Shown here piece after piece: positions 13,901 to 28,900 of a stretch of DNA of 64,000 bases. Source of the stretch: Gordionus sp. m RMFG-2023 (Eukaryota; Nematomorpha; Gordioida; Chordodea; Parachordodidae); the NCBI RefSeq assembly GCF_954871325.1, contig NC_088779.1, forward strand, positions 15,006,846-15,070,845, read 5' to 3'. The notes beneath the pieces were generated by a model that was not told the DNA's origin, did not search any database, and saw only the letters and a list, made by a program, of their open reading frames with translations. Made by a program: the position numbers and the translations under genes. The first letter of the stretch is position 1. Each line of letters starts with the position of its first letter.

Positions 13901-16900
13901 GATTCGTACGAAAATATTTTAGAAATTATTTTTGGGAATATCATCAGAAAATTTTTACCAGGTCATTTATATATGAATTATAAAAAGCACACAAATGGCT
14001 GCAGTTATAGTTTAGAAATATTTTTGCATATTTTGACAAAAATGATGTAATCGGTTTATTTAAAAGAGAATTCTAAATCTCAATTCGTACGTCATATTCA
14101 GTCAAAATACCCACCTGAAACATGAAATATATATGGATAAGATTTTAAATAGGTGTTAAAGCATATTCAATGGAGTCTGTATATGCTGATAAATTAGCGT
14201 GAAAAGACCATTAACAATAGTATAAAACACAAAATGTTTTTTTTTTCTCTTTAGCTTTCACCTTTTCTGGTGGTAAGCTCCTTCAACATCTCTCTCTACT
14301 TTATGTTATTCATACAATCTCTTTTATCTATTTTATACTTCTTTATATTGGCTCTAACTTTATGGCCCCATTGAAGTTTTGGCCTTCCTCTTTTACGTTT
14401 GCCCATCACTTCCAAACTTTCAACTTTATTTCCTATGTAGTTCATAGGCCTTCTCATTGTGTGCCCATACCACCTAAGTCTGTTTACCATTAACTTAGTC
14501 TTAATGGGCACTACCTTTAAACTATTTAGTATTCTTGTACTGTGCACCTTATCCTTTCTTGTTACCCCAGCAATCATCCTCAGCATTCTCATCTCCATAG
14601 TTTGTAGACTTCTCTCGTCTGATTCTTTGGTTGGCCATGTTTCCGAACTATATAGAATAGTTGGTTGTACTATGGAACTGTAGATTTTTCCCTTTAATTT
14701 GTGTGGGATTCTTTTGTCAAATAGCACTCCAGATAAAGATCTCCACTTTAACCACCCTTGATTAATCTTATTCATCTCTTTTTCTATTGTGCCGTTTGTT
14801 TGTATAGTGGAGCCCAAATATTTGCAGCTTTTAATTGCGGATATCTGCCAATCATTTATATCAATACTCTCCGTTTCATCTCCTCCTATCACCATATACT
14901 CCGTATTTTCTCTGTTTACTTTTAATCCGTGCGTTTCTAGGATATTTATCCAATTCACTAACCTTTCTTTCATTTCATCCTTGGATTCGGTAAGTATCAC
15001 AATATCATCTGCAAATATCATATTCCACGGGACTGTTTGAGGTATAGACTGTGCTAATACATCTATTACTGTAATGAAGAGAAGTGGGCTGAGAGCCGAC
15101 CCTTGATGAACTCCTTCGGCTATTGTGAAGCCTGCTGAAGTACCTGTTGTGCTACGGACCATTGTTGTATGTCCCATATACATATCCTGTATTATTCTTA
15201 TATATTTTTCGGGTTTGTGGCGTAGCGCCCACCAGATAAGTTTTCTTGGGATTCTATCGAAGGCCTTTTCTAGATCGAGAAAGACCATGTGTAGCTTTTT
15301 GTTCTTTTCTCTGTATTTTTCACTCATTTGCCTAATTGCATGGATAGCATCGGTTGTTGATCTTCCAGGCATAAAGCCAAACTGTGTCTCTCCTATTTCG
15401 ATTATATCTCTATCTTTTTTCTATTATTTTTTCGTATAGTTTTAGACAGTGTGACATTAGTTTTATGCCCCTGTAATTTTGACAATTGTGTGGATCCCCT
15501 TTATTTTTGAAGATAGGAACTAGATAGCTCTTCCTCCATTTTTGGGGAACCTCTTCATTTCCAAGTATTTTATTGTACAGATTTGTGAGGAGATGTATTC
15601 CATCATCTCCTAGTGCTTTAAGGCTTTCTATTGGAATATCGTCTGGACCCCTAGCTTTGTTGTTTTTCATATGCTTGAGGCATGTGATTATTTCTTGTTC
15701 CGTTATAGGTTGTACAAGGTTTTGACAAGGGGAGTGTTCATCGAGATGCAATATGTGGGAATTAAATTGAGAAGCTCCTGAAAATATTCTTTCCATCTAT
15801 TCATTATTTCTTTTTCCTTTATTATCAATTTCCCATCTTTATTTTTGATTACTTTCGGAGCTCCGTTTATATCCCTAGAGTTCTTTTCTCGCTGTTTGGC
15901 TAATCTGTATATTTTATTTTGCCCTTCTTTGGTATGTAGATCTTCGTACATGTCATCGTATGCCATAGATTTGGCCCTAGTCACCGCTTTTGTATCTAAT
16001 CTCTTGGATTTTTTGTATCTTGACTTGTCATCTGCATTTTTGGATTTGTACCATATTTTATAAAGGGCTTTTTTCTCCTGTATAGTGGTTTGTACCTCTT
16101 GATTCCACCACCATAGTTCTTTGTGTGATTTGTTGCCTCCTCTTGTCAAGCCTAGCGTCGATTTTGCAGTGTCTATTAATCTGGATGAAAGGTCTGTTCC
16201 AGATTTTTTCACTGACTTGTGAGCAATTTATTGTTTCAATGTTTGCATTGATTGCAAAGGCATCTGTCATTGTTTTTAATTTGCCCCATTTGATGCATGG
16301 TTCCAGTTTTATCTTATTTTGAGTGGATTTATTTGAGATTTGTAAATCCATGATTAGTAGCTTGTGTTGTGCGGCGATATCTTCTCCTGGGATGACTTTG
16401 CAGTCTATTACATCTTTTAATCTTCTGCGAGAGATTAGCATGTAATCTATCTGTGTTTTCCTAGTACCACTTTCATATGTTATTAAATGACTGTCTTTTT
16501 TCCTATAGTAGGTGTTGGTTAAGGCAAGGTCGAAGGCTTGCGCAAATTTCAGTACGTGCTCTCCTTCATCATTTCTTTCTCCGTATCCAAAACCACCATG
16601 ATGCCTTTTGTAGCTATCTCTTGCTTTCCCCACATGCGCATTTAAGTCACCACCAATTATGACTAGGTCATCCTTAGGGATTTCCATTACAGCTTCATCA
16701 AGGATAGCTCTAAAGTCATCTTTCTCTTCTTCCTTGCAACCCGTTTGAGGAGCATATACTTATAGGATGTGTAGTATTGATTGACCAATGCAGAGTTTTA
16801 TCTTCATTAGTCTATCAGAGATCCTGTTGACTTCTACTACTGAAGAGGTTAGGTCTTGGCTGAGGATGATGCCGACACCGTTCCTATTGCTAACAAGTCC

Positions 16901-19900
16901 ATTATAGTACAATTTATACCCATCTCCAATCATCAAAGTTTTCTGTCCTTTCCATTTCGTCTCTTGTATACACGCTATATCAACTTTTCTCTTGTTCAAC
17001 ATTGATGCCAATTCTCTCCTCTTACCTTTAAGCGTCCCAATATTCAAACTTGCCAGTCTTGTCTTCTTTGCTTTGACCTTTACTTTATTTTTCACAGGAT
17101 GGAGGTCTACACCCTGCGCGTCGCATGGAGGGAACGCCCTAGCTTTCATATTCATATTTTCATTTGTGTCCTTCATTTGTTTATTGGACAGGTATCCTTA
17201 GCACCCGGCTGTCCAGGCCTGTCGGTGACCGGGGTGTCATCTCTAAGCTCCGAAATTCATCATACCATATGTCTTTACACATCAGTCATCGAAGAAAAAC
17301 TTGAAAGTTTTTATGGTTCTTACCAGGATTGAACCCGCGTCCTTGTTCATACTCGTGTTTCCAAGCCTACATCTTACCCATTAGGCCACCCCGGCGATTA
17401 GTATAAAACACAAAATGTATTGAAAATAATTAGTAATTTAGAGATGAGATTTTAACTTACCCAATTTTCTGCGCCTGATTTTATTCAGAGATCTGCACGC
17501 CCGTTTAAAACAAGACCTAGCCTGAAGCGAGTAGTAACTTAAAAATTTAAAAATCCAGGCTTGGATTAAAAATTGCCAACTTGGCAAATATTAGACCCTT
17601 TTTTCTGCCACTTTAAAAAATAAAAAAAATAAAATTTTACCAATTAATTAGCTGGAATATATATTCTTTTAACATACATTTACTTTTTATATTTTCAATT
17701 TCCCTTTAAAATTATTTACAAAATGCAGCCAAAATTATTTTAATGGAATAAGCTTAAAAATAAAAAGCCCGGCCAAAAAATAATGCTTATGGTTTTAATT
17801 ATCTAACAAATATTATTACAATTATGTATATAGATTTTTTTTTAAGTTGGGTGATAATTTTTTGAATGCTAACTTGATAGAGAGAATATACTATGTGAAT
17901 AAAAAATAGCTAAATTGATGCAGGTTGTATTATAATTTGCAAATTTTTTATCATGGTTTAATTGTTATTATTTTTTTTAACTTAGATTTGTCCAAAATGT
18001 CAAAAAATTGATTCGCATATTTTGAAACTTTATCAATAAAAAAGAAATAAGGTTTTTTAAATATAAGAAAGAATAATAACATGTTCAAAAAATAGAAAAT
18101 TTTAACATTTCATTAAAATTTTCAAATTTTTGATTTTTTTAAAAATTTTTTAGACAATTATCTTAATAAAATTAAGGGTTTTTTAAAAAAATATTTATAA
18201 AAAAGAATTTTTTTTTAAAAAAAGGGGAGCGGCATTTTTGGGGGCAATATTCCCGAAGACCAATTTTTCGGAGCAATCTTTTGTAAATGTTAGTTTTTTT
18301 AAAATTTTTTTTAGATTTTCTAATGATTGAGAAATGTATGTAAATATTTATTATATTAATATGTATACATGAATTATAGTTGTAAGTTCTCGCTCTAATA
18401 AAGATGATAAAAAGAGTGACGGATCAAGCCATCAATTAGATCTGGTCAACGATTTCTTAAACAAAGCGTCTCACAGTAGACCCGTCGATATAAGCTTCAA
18501 TCACACCTCAAATTATAGAGATATCAATAGTAATTGATTTCTTTTATATATTCTGAATTTAGCACCTCTCATTACCGTCCATAGTTAACAGATATTTGGA
18601 ACTTGAGCCCCCCCCCCCCCCCGATTGATGACTCCTCAGATTATTATATCAGGATATATTTAAATGATTAATCTATTTTTAAAAATGCAATTTTAGATTT
18701 TAAATCAAACTTTTTAATTAATACAATCAGTAATTAATAAAAATAATTCTGTAATTCAATGTTTGATTTATTACCATTATGAATTTACAAAATTTTCGCT
18801 CTAAATGTACAAAGATTTTAATATTATTTTGGAACCTTTGGAAAATATTTTGCTATATTATAAAAAAAATCACTTGATTTAATTCGAATTTAAATCAATT
18901 ATATTTTAAAGAAAAATTGGGAAATTAAGGAAGTAGCATATAATGCTATTTGTTTGCACTGCTAAGCCACAAACTCAATGAAGAACTTTGAGATCGGGTC
19001 ATGATATTTTATTGATAAAAATTCCAAAATTATTTTTAAACATAAAAGTGTGTAAAGATTTTCAAAATTATTTTACAGAAAAAAAATAAAGTATATCTAA
19101 ACTATAAAAAATTCGTCCCTTTTATAGGGAAAATAAAAGGCGCAATTATAAATTAAAATTAAATTGGCGCAAAGTGAAAAAAAGAACGTTTTTGTGGAAC
19201 CGAGTTGTGTTAGTTTTATCGTACATAATTGGGGATAAAACCTACCCCCCTAAACTTCCCGAAACTCAAAATATACCTTGGGATGCAGGGTGGTCTCCCG
19301 GACCCAACGGTCTAACTCATATTTTCGGATCACCTTACTGAGGACTCCTAAAGTAAGAAATCCAGTAAAGTGAGAGAAAACACAAAAGCCATATGTTTTA
19401 TTTTCACTGTTTAATTTAAAACAAAAGAAGGACCAAAAAGAGAAACCTTTTTTTTAACATTCATTTTATTGTAAACAAAGGAGGGGTATTAAAAAAAACT
19501 TTATTTATCTTTAACATTAACAAAAGAGGGGGATTAAAAAACTTTTTCATCTTAACCATAATAAAAGAGGAGGATAAAAAAAAACTTTTTTTCCATCTTT
19601 AACACTCAACATTCTCAGTATCAGAAGTAATTGTATTCAGGTGAAAAACATGAGCGAGAATCATCATTTTTTATATCCCGGAGTTAATAATAAAACTCCA
19701 AGATATACAATTAAAATTATTAATAAAAATAGGAAAATTGATTCCTTTATTTTGGGGCTCTCATCTAGATCAACAAGCGGCATAAGTATACATTTCCCAT
19801 TATAATCAGGGGTTCGAACCGAACCGCAAAACCGGAATGAACCGTTATGATTTTCTGAACCGTAACCTTAACCGAACCGTTATGAAGAAAATATTAAAAG

Positions 19901-22900
19901 AGCGAACCGAACCGTTATAAATATTTTGAACCGGTTTAAACCGGTTCAAAACGGTTTTAAAAATAATTAATTTTAAATTATTAACCTAAATTTAAAATTT
20001 TAATTTTCCTGAAGTATATCAAAAACTTAATTCGTTAAAATTAGATATAGCAACTAGATATGATAGGTCCATATTGGGGATCAATATTCAATTTATAAAT
20101 AACGGAAAAATAAAATTAAGGACTCTATGCATGAAAGTGATTAAAGAACGACACACATCAGAATATCTTAAAAAAATTATTCTAGATGTTCTAAAAGAAT
20201 ATGAAATAAAAATTGAGCAGATTTACACAATAACCACCGATAATGCAGCAAATATGATTAAGTTAATTAAGCTATTAATACTACACGATGAAGAAGATGA
20301 TGAAGATGATGACCTTAACGATTATTTAATTAATGATGATTTAAATAATAATGATATAGATAATGACGATTTAAATAATAATGATATAATTCATGATGAA
20401 AATAAAGAACTTTTTAATATTGAAAATATTAATCTTGCACCAAATGCTAGATCCATATTAATAGGTATTAGATGTGCTTCACATACATTTCAATTAGCAA
20501 TTAATGATTGCATTAAAAATTCAAATGAAATTGTCATTATAAATAAAGCAAGAAACATCTGCAAAAAAATAAGAAATCAGACAACAATGGCTATTCTCTC
20601 AAAATTAAATTTGAAAAAACCACTAATAGATTGTTGTACAAGATGGAACTCTATCTATTTAATGTTGGAGAGATTACTAGAGTTAAAAAGCCTCAAAATT
20701 AAATTTGAAAAAACCACTAATAGATTGTTGTACAAGATGGAACTCTATCTATTTAATGTTGGAGAGATTACTAGAGTTAAAAAGCTTTTGCCAAGAAATA
20801 TCGCTCCAAAGCGATCGCGAAAAATGTTTATCAGAGAATGAATGGAAAATAATTAGTGACATATTAAAAGCTTTATATCCAGCTTATGTTTTGACAAAAT
20901 ATTTACAAAGTGAACAATTGACAATGGGCGATTTTTATGCTGCGTGGATCAAATGTCTCATGCAAACGAGTAAAGTGGACACTCCATTTGCCAGACTTTT
21001 AGTTTCTACGATGAAAGCACGAGAAATAAATTTCAAAAATGAAGTTTTTTGCTCTGCTATTTATCTCGACCCTAGATATAATGTATTTTTAACTTTTGAA
21101 GAAAGAGAGATCGCCAGAAAACATCTTTGTAAAACTTGGAACTTGATACAAAATCTAAATAATCAGAATATTGAAATTCTAAATACTATGCCTACGTGTT
21201 CGTATTCGAAGGATAATTTAGATGATGATTTTGAAGATTTATTAAAGTCGCATGAAAGTCTTAATAAGAATAATTCTCAGGGCATCGAAAATTATAATAA
21301 ATGTATAGAAATAGAATATATAATTCGTTCATTTGATAATATAGAGAGATTAGAAAAAGATACTAATCTTTTGAATTATTGGGAAAATGTAAAGAATAGT
21401 ATGCCAGAACTTTATAAGTTAGCTATAACTGTGCTAGCAGTTTCAGTTACGCAGGTCTCCGTAGAAAGAGCATTTTCAAGCCTTAAGTTTATACTCTCTG
21501 CCCAGAGAACTAAATTAAATCCTGAAATATTAAAAATATTTTAGTTATCCTTTCGAATTCTCTTTTTAAACCTAAATAGTATAGTATACATATTATTTTA
21601 TTCATTATTGTATTTACGCATGTTTGTTTTTATCTTATTTATTTATAAAATAAAAAAAAACTAATTTGTCTAATTTATATTTCCTAAATTTAATAAAAAT
21701 ATCTATTAGATTATCATGGATAAATTAAATAAGAAATTATAAACTAAAAAGATTTTTCTCTAAAATTAATATATACATGGTTAATGATTAATTTTTTTTA
21801 AAATTAAATTTATAAAAACCGGAACAAACCGAAAAGAACCGTTATAAATTATAAACCGAACCGAACCGATATGATTTTTTTTTAAAAAACCGAAATGGAA
21901 CAAAACCTTTATAAAATTTTAAACTAAAAACCGGAACGAACCGAACCGTTATACTAAACGGTTCGAAACCCTGATTATAATACATTTAGAAAATGGATTA
22001 TGGACTCTTGCATATCTATTCATTTACAATATCATAAATTTTATATTGACTTTTTTACAAAATTAAAAAGTTTCCACAACATTTTTTGATTTGTCGTAAT
22101 CACAATTACGAATTGATTCCTCTTTTTTAAAAATTATTTATTGAGACCTATCGTCTTTGGAGCCTTCATATTCTAATTTAGAGATAAATCATTTTAGAAA
22201 TAATTGCATACCACTCAGATAGCTAGGATTTATCAAGGAGAGGGGGAGGTGGTTATTAAATTCCTATAGAATAACTGATCATATACCTGCAGAGATACCA
22301 TTTGAACATTCCCGGCCCGGATTTTTTATAAAAAATATTTTTCGGCCTAGCCTGGATTTTATATTTTCAAGGCCGGTACGGATTTTTTTAAAATATATTA
22401 TAATTATTTTTAATTTTTATAAACAATAATGATGATTTAAAATATAAGGCCAGGCCTATTTAAAAAAAGATTTAAAACCCGGCATAGGTATATTTAAAAA
22501 AATTAAAATCCGGATCCGGCTTGCCGGTCTCTGATTAAGTATTTTTGTTTATAATATTTGTAATATTCTTTTTATCATCCCCGTTAAGCTTCTCAACAAT
22601 TAAGCACTTATTCTAAAATAAATTATTAGCAACAAAATTTTGATCAACCTTGTTATTGAAAATAATCAGACAGCATTTATTCTGAATTTTATCAATTTTT
22701 AATTTTAATTATTGGTGGATTGGATAGTATTTAAAAAGTTATTAGCAAAATAAAGAAAATTGGCATCATGTTAGAAGTAAAAATATAGAAGAATCAAATA
22801 TTTGGCTTGTCCCTTATTAGTGGCTGGTTTGTATTTACTGATTCCTCAATTAGTTTTGCTAACCTTAAAAAAATAAGCCGAGAACAAAATTAAGTCTATA

Positions 22901-25900
22901 ATGTCACTCTTTAAACCTGAGAGCCAAACATTTTTAAACACTGATTATGGAATTTATACCAAACTATTAAGTAGTGCTTAATTACTGCAATTGCATCCCT
23001 ATACGTGGTTTAAATGAGAAAAGGGTATGTGTAAAATAATAAAAAAGTAGCCAAATTAGCATATGCCAGAACGTGTAGTGTTGAAGTTCTAAGTATCTAA
23101 TTTGCCCTATATTTATTGCACCAAAAAACTATGCACGACCTAAGCTATAATTAAGATTTTGAAACTTATATTAATAATTAGTGCGTTATTTAGTATATTT
23201 TGATGTCTTAAACAATTTGATGGTTTGAAGAAGATTACTGGTAAAATAAGAAAAAATTGCTAAGATTGACAATATGACAAAACTAAAATTAAAGAAGCAT
23301 AAGCATTGAATATTTGGGCTAGGATCTGCATCGGGCCTAATTTTTCAAGCCCGGCCCAGCCCGAAATTTTTTTTATAAAGTTTTGCCCGGCCCGAACCCG
23401 AAATTTTTTTCAAAAAATTTTGCCGGCCCAATTTTTATAATTACTCATAATAAACGATATTTGTTATATGGCGTCTACTTTCTATAAATAGAATCACATA
23501 TTTTTATTTTACATAAAATTGATAAATTTAGATATATTTAAAAAAATTTCTAAGGCCCGACCCTGCCCGAATTTTCATGGCCCGGCCCTAAGCCCTTTCG
23601 AGCCGGTCTGGGTACGGCCGGGCCTACTTTTTCAGATCTCTAATTTGGGCTGCATCAATTAATTAGTAATTATTAATTTATCAATCAGTTTTTGCCAGCC
23701 ACTAAATTGAAACCTAGTTATAAGCGTAATACAAACTTTAACGTTACATCTTAATATCGATTTTGAATAGTGATTTAATAATCAATTACATCTAAATACA
23801 AGGTTCCTTTTCCTTGTAAAATATTTTTGAATATTATGATTAAATACCTTTATAGATATTATTATTCTTTTCTGTTTAGTTAAATAATAGTTAAAATCTC
23901 ATTACATTTTGAATCGAGTTATATTTTCAAAAACTCATATAAAACGCAGTATTAAGCATAAGAAAAATATAAGATTTACATTCCATAGTTTGAAAAATTT
24001 AAAAATGCTTCCATTTGACAAAAAGATAAAGGACTTTAAGTGTCATCTCATGAATTTTAGTTATAAAAATATAATTAGTTTTATTTTGATAATTCTATTA
24101 ATTAACCATAATACTATACGTTTATAAACGATTAAATTATTGCCCATCAAAGTTACTCGGATTCCCTCACCCGTTAGAAAAAAGACGATATTTGCCCCCG
24201 AAGATCAGCAGCATTCTCGTCACCCTCACCCAAAAGTTGCAAATTCATGGCAAGTTATTACTGCCAATAAGCATATTTTACCTCAGTTACCCTTAATCAA
24301 ATTACCATCTAATCATGAATCCGCACCTTTGATGTCAGAAGAAATGGCTGACGAACAAGAGTTCAGGGAATTTATACTATACAAGCGTCTTAAAAGAAAA
24401 TTTGATTCAGAGGCCGGACAATCCATCAACATCCCTCCTACTAACAATTATGTTCAAACCGATCCTAATATTAATATAAATAGAATTGACCATTCGTACA
24501 GTCCTAATAATAATGAGCATCCAGAAAACGAATCTTCAAATAATTTTAGGAATATCAATAGCCTGAATCAAGGTTTAATATTATATCTTGTTTATACTTA
24601 TTATTCATAATCAATTTTTTATCAATAACCCTAACATGTGATAAATTTGATGTAATCTTACAAGTAGGGGTGTATCGACGATTCTATCCGTTATCAATAG
24701 ATCCAATTTAATAATAGGGAAAATCTTTACACTATAGGCCATTTCATGTCAAATCAAACACTTTCGGTCTACTTATTTCAATTTCGATAAAAATATATAG
24801 GCACGTTATATATGTTCTAGTAATATTTGAAGACATTAGCAATTATAATACCTGAGATAATGGGGATTAAAGGTATAAAAATTGGCTTTTTTAAGCCTTT
24901 TACTCATGTTAAATAGTTTTAATTTTTAAATAACTAAATTAGTTGAATTAGAATCTAATATTAATAACTAAGTAAAATAATTTAAAATTTCGAAATGATT
25001 ATGAACTTCAATTTTTTAAAATTTTTATTATTCAATAACTATTTTTCTAATAATTTTTCAATATTTAGCGTATCTGGGTAATTATTAGAAAAAAATATCG
25101 CGAATAATGTATAAAAAACGTATTGGCACTATATTTGAACATTTCAATGCAATTAATGGTTTTTTTTATCGTTAAATTCATTTATTCTTAAAATATGAAA
25201 ATAAAAAAATTTCAATATGCATGATATTACTTGTAAATAGGGTTGGCAAATATCGTTATGTTTTTTAAAAAAATCAAATATTATGATTTTTTAAAGTTAA
25301 AAAAACAAGCAATTTTCATTGCGATTTAAACCAAATATAAATAATCCAAATTTTAATTAAAGGATTATGGTGTAAGATTGTAAAATATTATTTTTTAAAA
25401 TTTCAGTTTAATAATATTTTGCAAGTAAAGGACTAATGCTCAAGGGAACAAGTTAGGAAATTGGTGAAAAATTAAATATTTGTAATTTGATATTTTTTAA
25501 ATTAAAGAGCCGATGATAATAATTTAATTATTTTTAAAATAATTTAACTATCAATATCGGCGTCGAAAAAGGTCAGCTGATATTTTTGGCTAAAATAATT
25601 TTATTTTAAAATTTTCTGATTTAAATAAAAATGCCAAATCAAATTTAATTTTTTAAAACTAAAATTACCTATTGCTACTTCTCAACCTGTTCTCTTAAGA
25701 GCATATTTTACATTCATAAATTTATTATTTTTCCGTTCAGTTTCTTACTATTATTTTTGAAAATCAAATTTTGTATTATTGTGTAAAAAATAAAATAAGT
25801 ATAAAGGTAATCTCTTTTGAAATGTTCATTAGATATAAATTTCTAAATTATACAATTAAATTCTAATACCAATGTCGATGATATAAATATTATTTGTAAT

Positions 25901-28900
25901 TTTTAAAATATGTTATTTTTAATTTTACAAACTAATTGAAGCAAGTGGTGATTAATAATGCAATTTGGTTACTTAATTTAGATTTTGCTTATTTAAGTCC
26001 TTATCTTTCACTATTTTTTTTGATGTAGATTAATGTTTTTTTTAAATAATAACCCTATTTGTAAATCAATTTTAAACGATAAAGGAAGTTTTATATTACA
26101 TTGAAATGTTGATATATAGGTCCATCTATACATTAATTCATTATTCGCGATATTTTTTAAAATTAATACCCAGTTACGCTAATTATTCAAGAAATTATTA
26201 GAAAAATAGAAAAGAAATTTGAAAAATTGTAGTTCATAATATATTCGAAATGTTAATTTTCAAATAGACATATATTAAATAATCAAATTTTGATGCTTCC
26301 CCCCATAATTATATTCGAACTAAGTTATTTTTTAATTTTAATTATTTAACATCAGTATAGGGTTAAAAAAAGCGGGGTTTATACCTATCTCAGTTAATAT
26401 AATTTATAATGAGTTAAAATTTCATTTTGATATTAACTAGATGAAAGGGCGGTCGAAACTCTCAACTCTCTTGCTTTTTATAGAAAAACCTATGATATTA
26501 ACATTATTATATTATAAATAATTGTTATCCCTCATTTTGATATATTTCAGTCAATAACAGGTATTCTTAAAAAATACGAGCGATCGGGCTGATCCGATAT
26601 TAAAATTCTGTACATCCAGCGTTGTGCTGCCATTTCTAACAATCAGTTTTGTTAAACGTTACTTTTAAAAGGAGCGTGCTACACCGCTACCCCTATTTGC
26701 CAAAAGAGGTAGCGCGCTATTAGTTACCGCTACTTTATAAAGAAAATTTAATAAATCTTTTTTTTTGGTTTATATTAGGTGTATGCCAATACCACTTTTT
26801 GGAGACCGATCCGATATTGCGGATATTAAATTGATATCGGCCGATTACATATCCGATATTGTATTCTGTAAACATACAAGTCGATTAATTTTTATTGCAT
26901 ACTCATCATACTTTTTAATATAACATTTATAATTTAAATCTACCATAAGTCATTTAAATATATTATAATAATCAGTTATAGTTTATTTTTATGAATTTAA
27001 AGTTATATAAAATATTTTTATTGATAAATCAATTATTTATATATTAAGATTAACATTAATCTATTTACATAATAAGTAATAAACAAATATATTATGAAAT
27101 TTGAAATAAATTTTTTTAAATTAAGACGCCATTTTATCGGATCGGGAAATTTTATAATATCAGCCGATAACCGATATTTAAAAAAGGTAAAATATCCTAC
27201 GACCGATAAATCGGTGCATCCCTAGTTATAATGTATTTTATTTGTGTATATGTTAGCGGCAATGTGAGGTAGTGGTAGGCAATGTAAATGTGAGATTTCG
27301 GCAATGTATACATTGCCTGGTTATTTTAGGCAATGTGTATTTTACAAATTTATAAATTTATTATTTATTTAAGATTAATTTATTATTTATTTAATATTAA
27401 TTTATTATTTATTTAATATTAATTTATTTTTTGATATAATATTTTAATTTGTTATATTATCTTTTTAAATATATTTTTTGATTGATATTTTTTTTTAATA
27501 TATTATAATATATTATAATTTGTTATATATTTTTTTACATATTTTTTTTGATAGATATTTTATTTTAATATAATTATTTTTTTATATATTTTTTTTGATT
27601 GATAATTTTTTTTAATATAATTTTTTTTATATATTTTTTTTAATATAATTACTTTTTTAAATATTTATTTTTGACGTAGATTTTTTTTGATAGATAATTT
27701 TTTTTTGTTTTTTGGTTTATATTATTTTTTAAATAAAACTTTAGAGGTAATATATAATATATTTTTTTTGATATTTTTTTTTAAGTATATTGAAATAATA
27801 TATTTGTTATATTATTTTTTACATATTTTTTTTGATTGATATATTTATTTTTTACGTAGATTTTTTTTGATAGCTAATTTTTTTTTGTTTTTTGAGAGGT
27901 AATATATTTTAATTTGTTATATTATTTTTGTATTTATTTTTCACGTAAATTTTATCTTGATATATTTTTTGATAGCTAAATTTTTTTTAATTTTTTGTGT
28001 TATATTATTTTTTTAAATATATTTTTTGATTGTTTTTTTTAAGATAATTTTTAGAAAATATATTTTAATTTGTTATATTATTTTTATATATATTTTTTGA
28101 CTGATATTTTTTATTATAATGGTTTTTTATGTATTTATTTTTCACGTAAATTTTTTCTTGATATATTTTTTGATAGCTAAATTTTTTTTTTATTTGTGTT
28201 ATTATTATTTATTTAAATATATTTTTTGATTGATATTTTTTTTTAGAGATAAGATATTTTAATTTGTCATAATTTTTTTAAATATATTTTTTGATTGATA
28301 TTTTTTTTAAATGATATTTATATAATTTATTTTTAACGTAATTTTTAATCTTTTGATTCCTAATTTTATAGGTAAAAGTGACAAAAGGTATAATCGTAAT
28401 TTTTGAACTTTTTTAAGTTTTTAAAAGCAATTTTTAGTGAAGATGTATTATAGAAAAGTGACAATTGTCATAATTGTTATTTTTGAACATTTTTTAGTTT
28501 TTTTAAAGTAAATAGGTAAAAATATGTTTTGTAAAAATTTTAAATTAATATTTCAGTGAAGATGTATTATGGAAAAGTGACAATTGTCATAATCGTTATT
28601 TTTGAACATTTTTTAGTTTTTTTAAAGTAAATAGGTAAAAATATGTTTAGTAAACGTGTTAAATTAATATTTCAGTGAAGATGTACTATGGAAAAGTGAC
28701 AATTGTCATAGTCGTTATTTTTGAACTTTTTTGATTTTTTTTAAAGTAAATAGTTAAAATTATGTTTTATAAAAATGTTAAATTAATATTTCAGTGAAGA
28801 TGTACTATGGAAAAGTGACAATTGTCATAATCGTTATTTTTGAACATTTTTTAGTTTTTTTAAAGTAAATAGGTAAAATTATGTTTTGTAAACATGTTAA

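Larger units (their letters stand above)
14238..17399 (-). mobile_element. Full-length RTE-like LINE with perfect target duplication
   Basis: Single-ORF non-LTR retrotransposon of about 3.16 kb on the minus strand: tRNA-like 5' end, APE endonuclease, RT, short 3' UTR and A-rich tail (T-run at 14,237-14,246 on plus). The 19-bp sequence AGTATAAAACACAAAATGT flanks both ends exactly (14,219-14,237 and 17,400-17,418), so insertion is young, although the ORF is already broken. One ORF with APE plus RT, size and the RLRWYGHTMRRP tail motif point to the RTE clade. It lies in intron 4 of the zinc-finger gene, antisense to it. Confidence 0.9.

Noticed and set aside
14459-17332. Plus-strand open frames of 60-104 codons
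   Set aside because: Shadows of the minus-strand LINE ORF; no independent motifs.
17319-17399. A genuine tRNA gene
   Set aside because: No convincing acceptor stem or anticodon arm, and the same segment heads a second LINE copy, so it is part of the element.
23909-24127. Small host gene of 72 codons
   Set aside because: Lys/Ile/Phe-rich composition expected of random AT-rich DNA; no motif and it lies just before an exon acceptor.
24140-24610. Free-standing hypothetical protein starting at TTG 24,140
   Set aside because: Better explained as internal exon 6 with acceptor at 24,152 and donor at 24,573; there is no ATG and the C-terminal end reads into intron.
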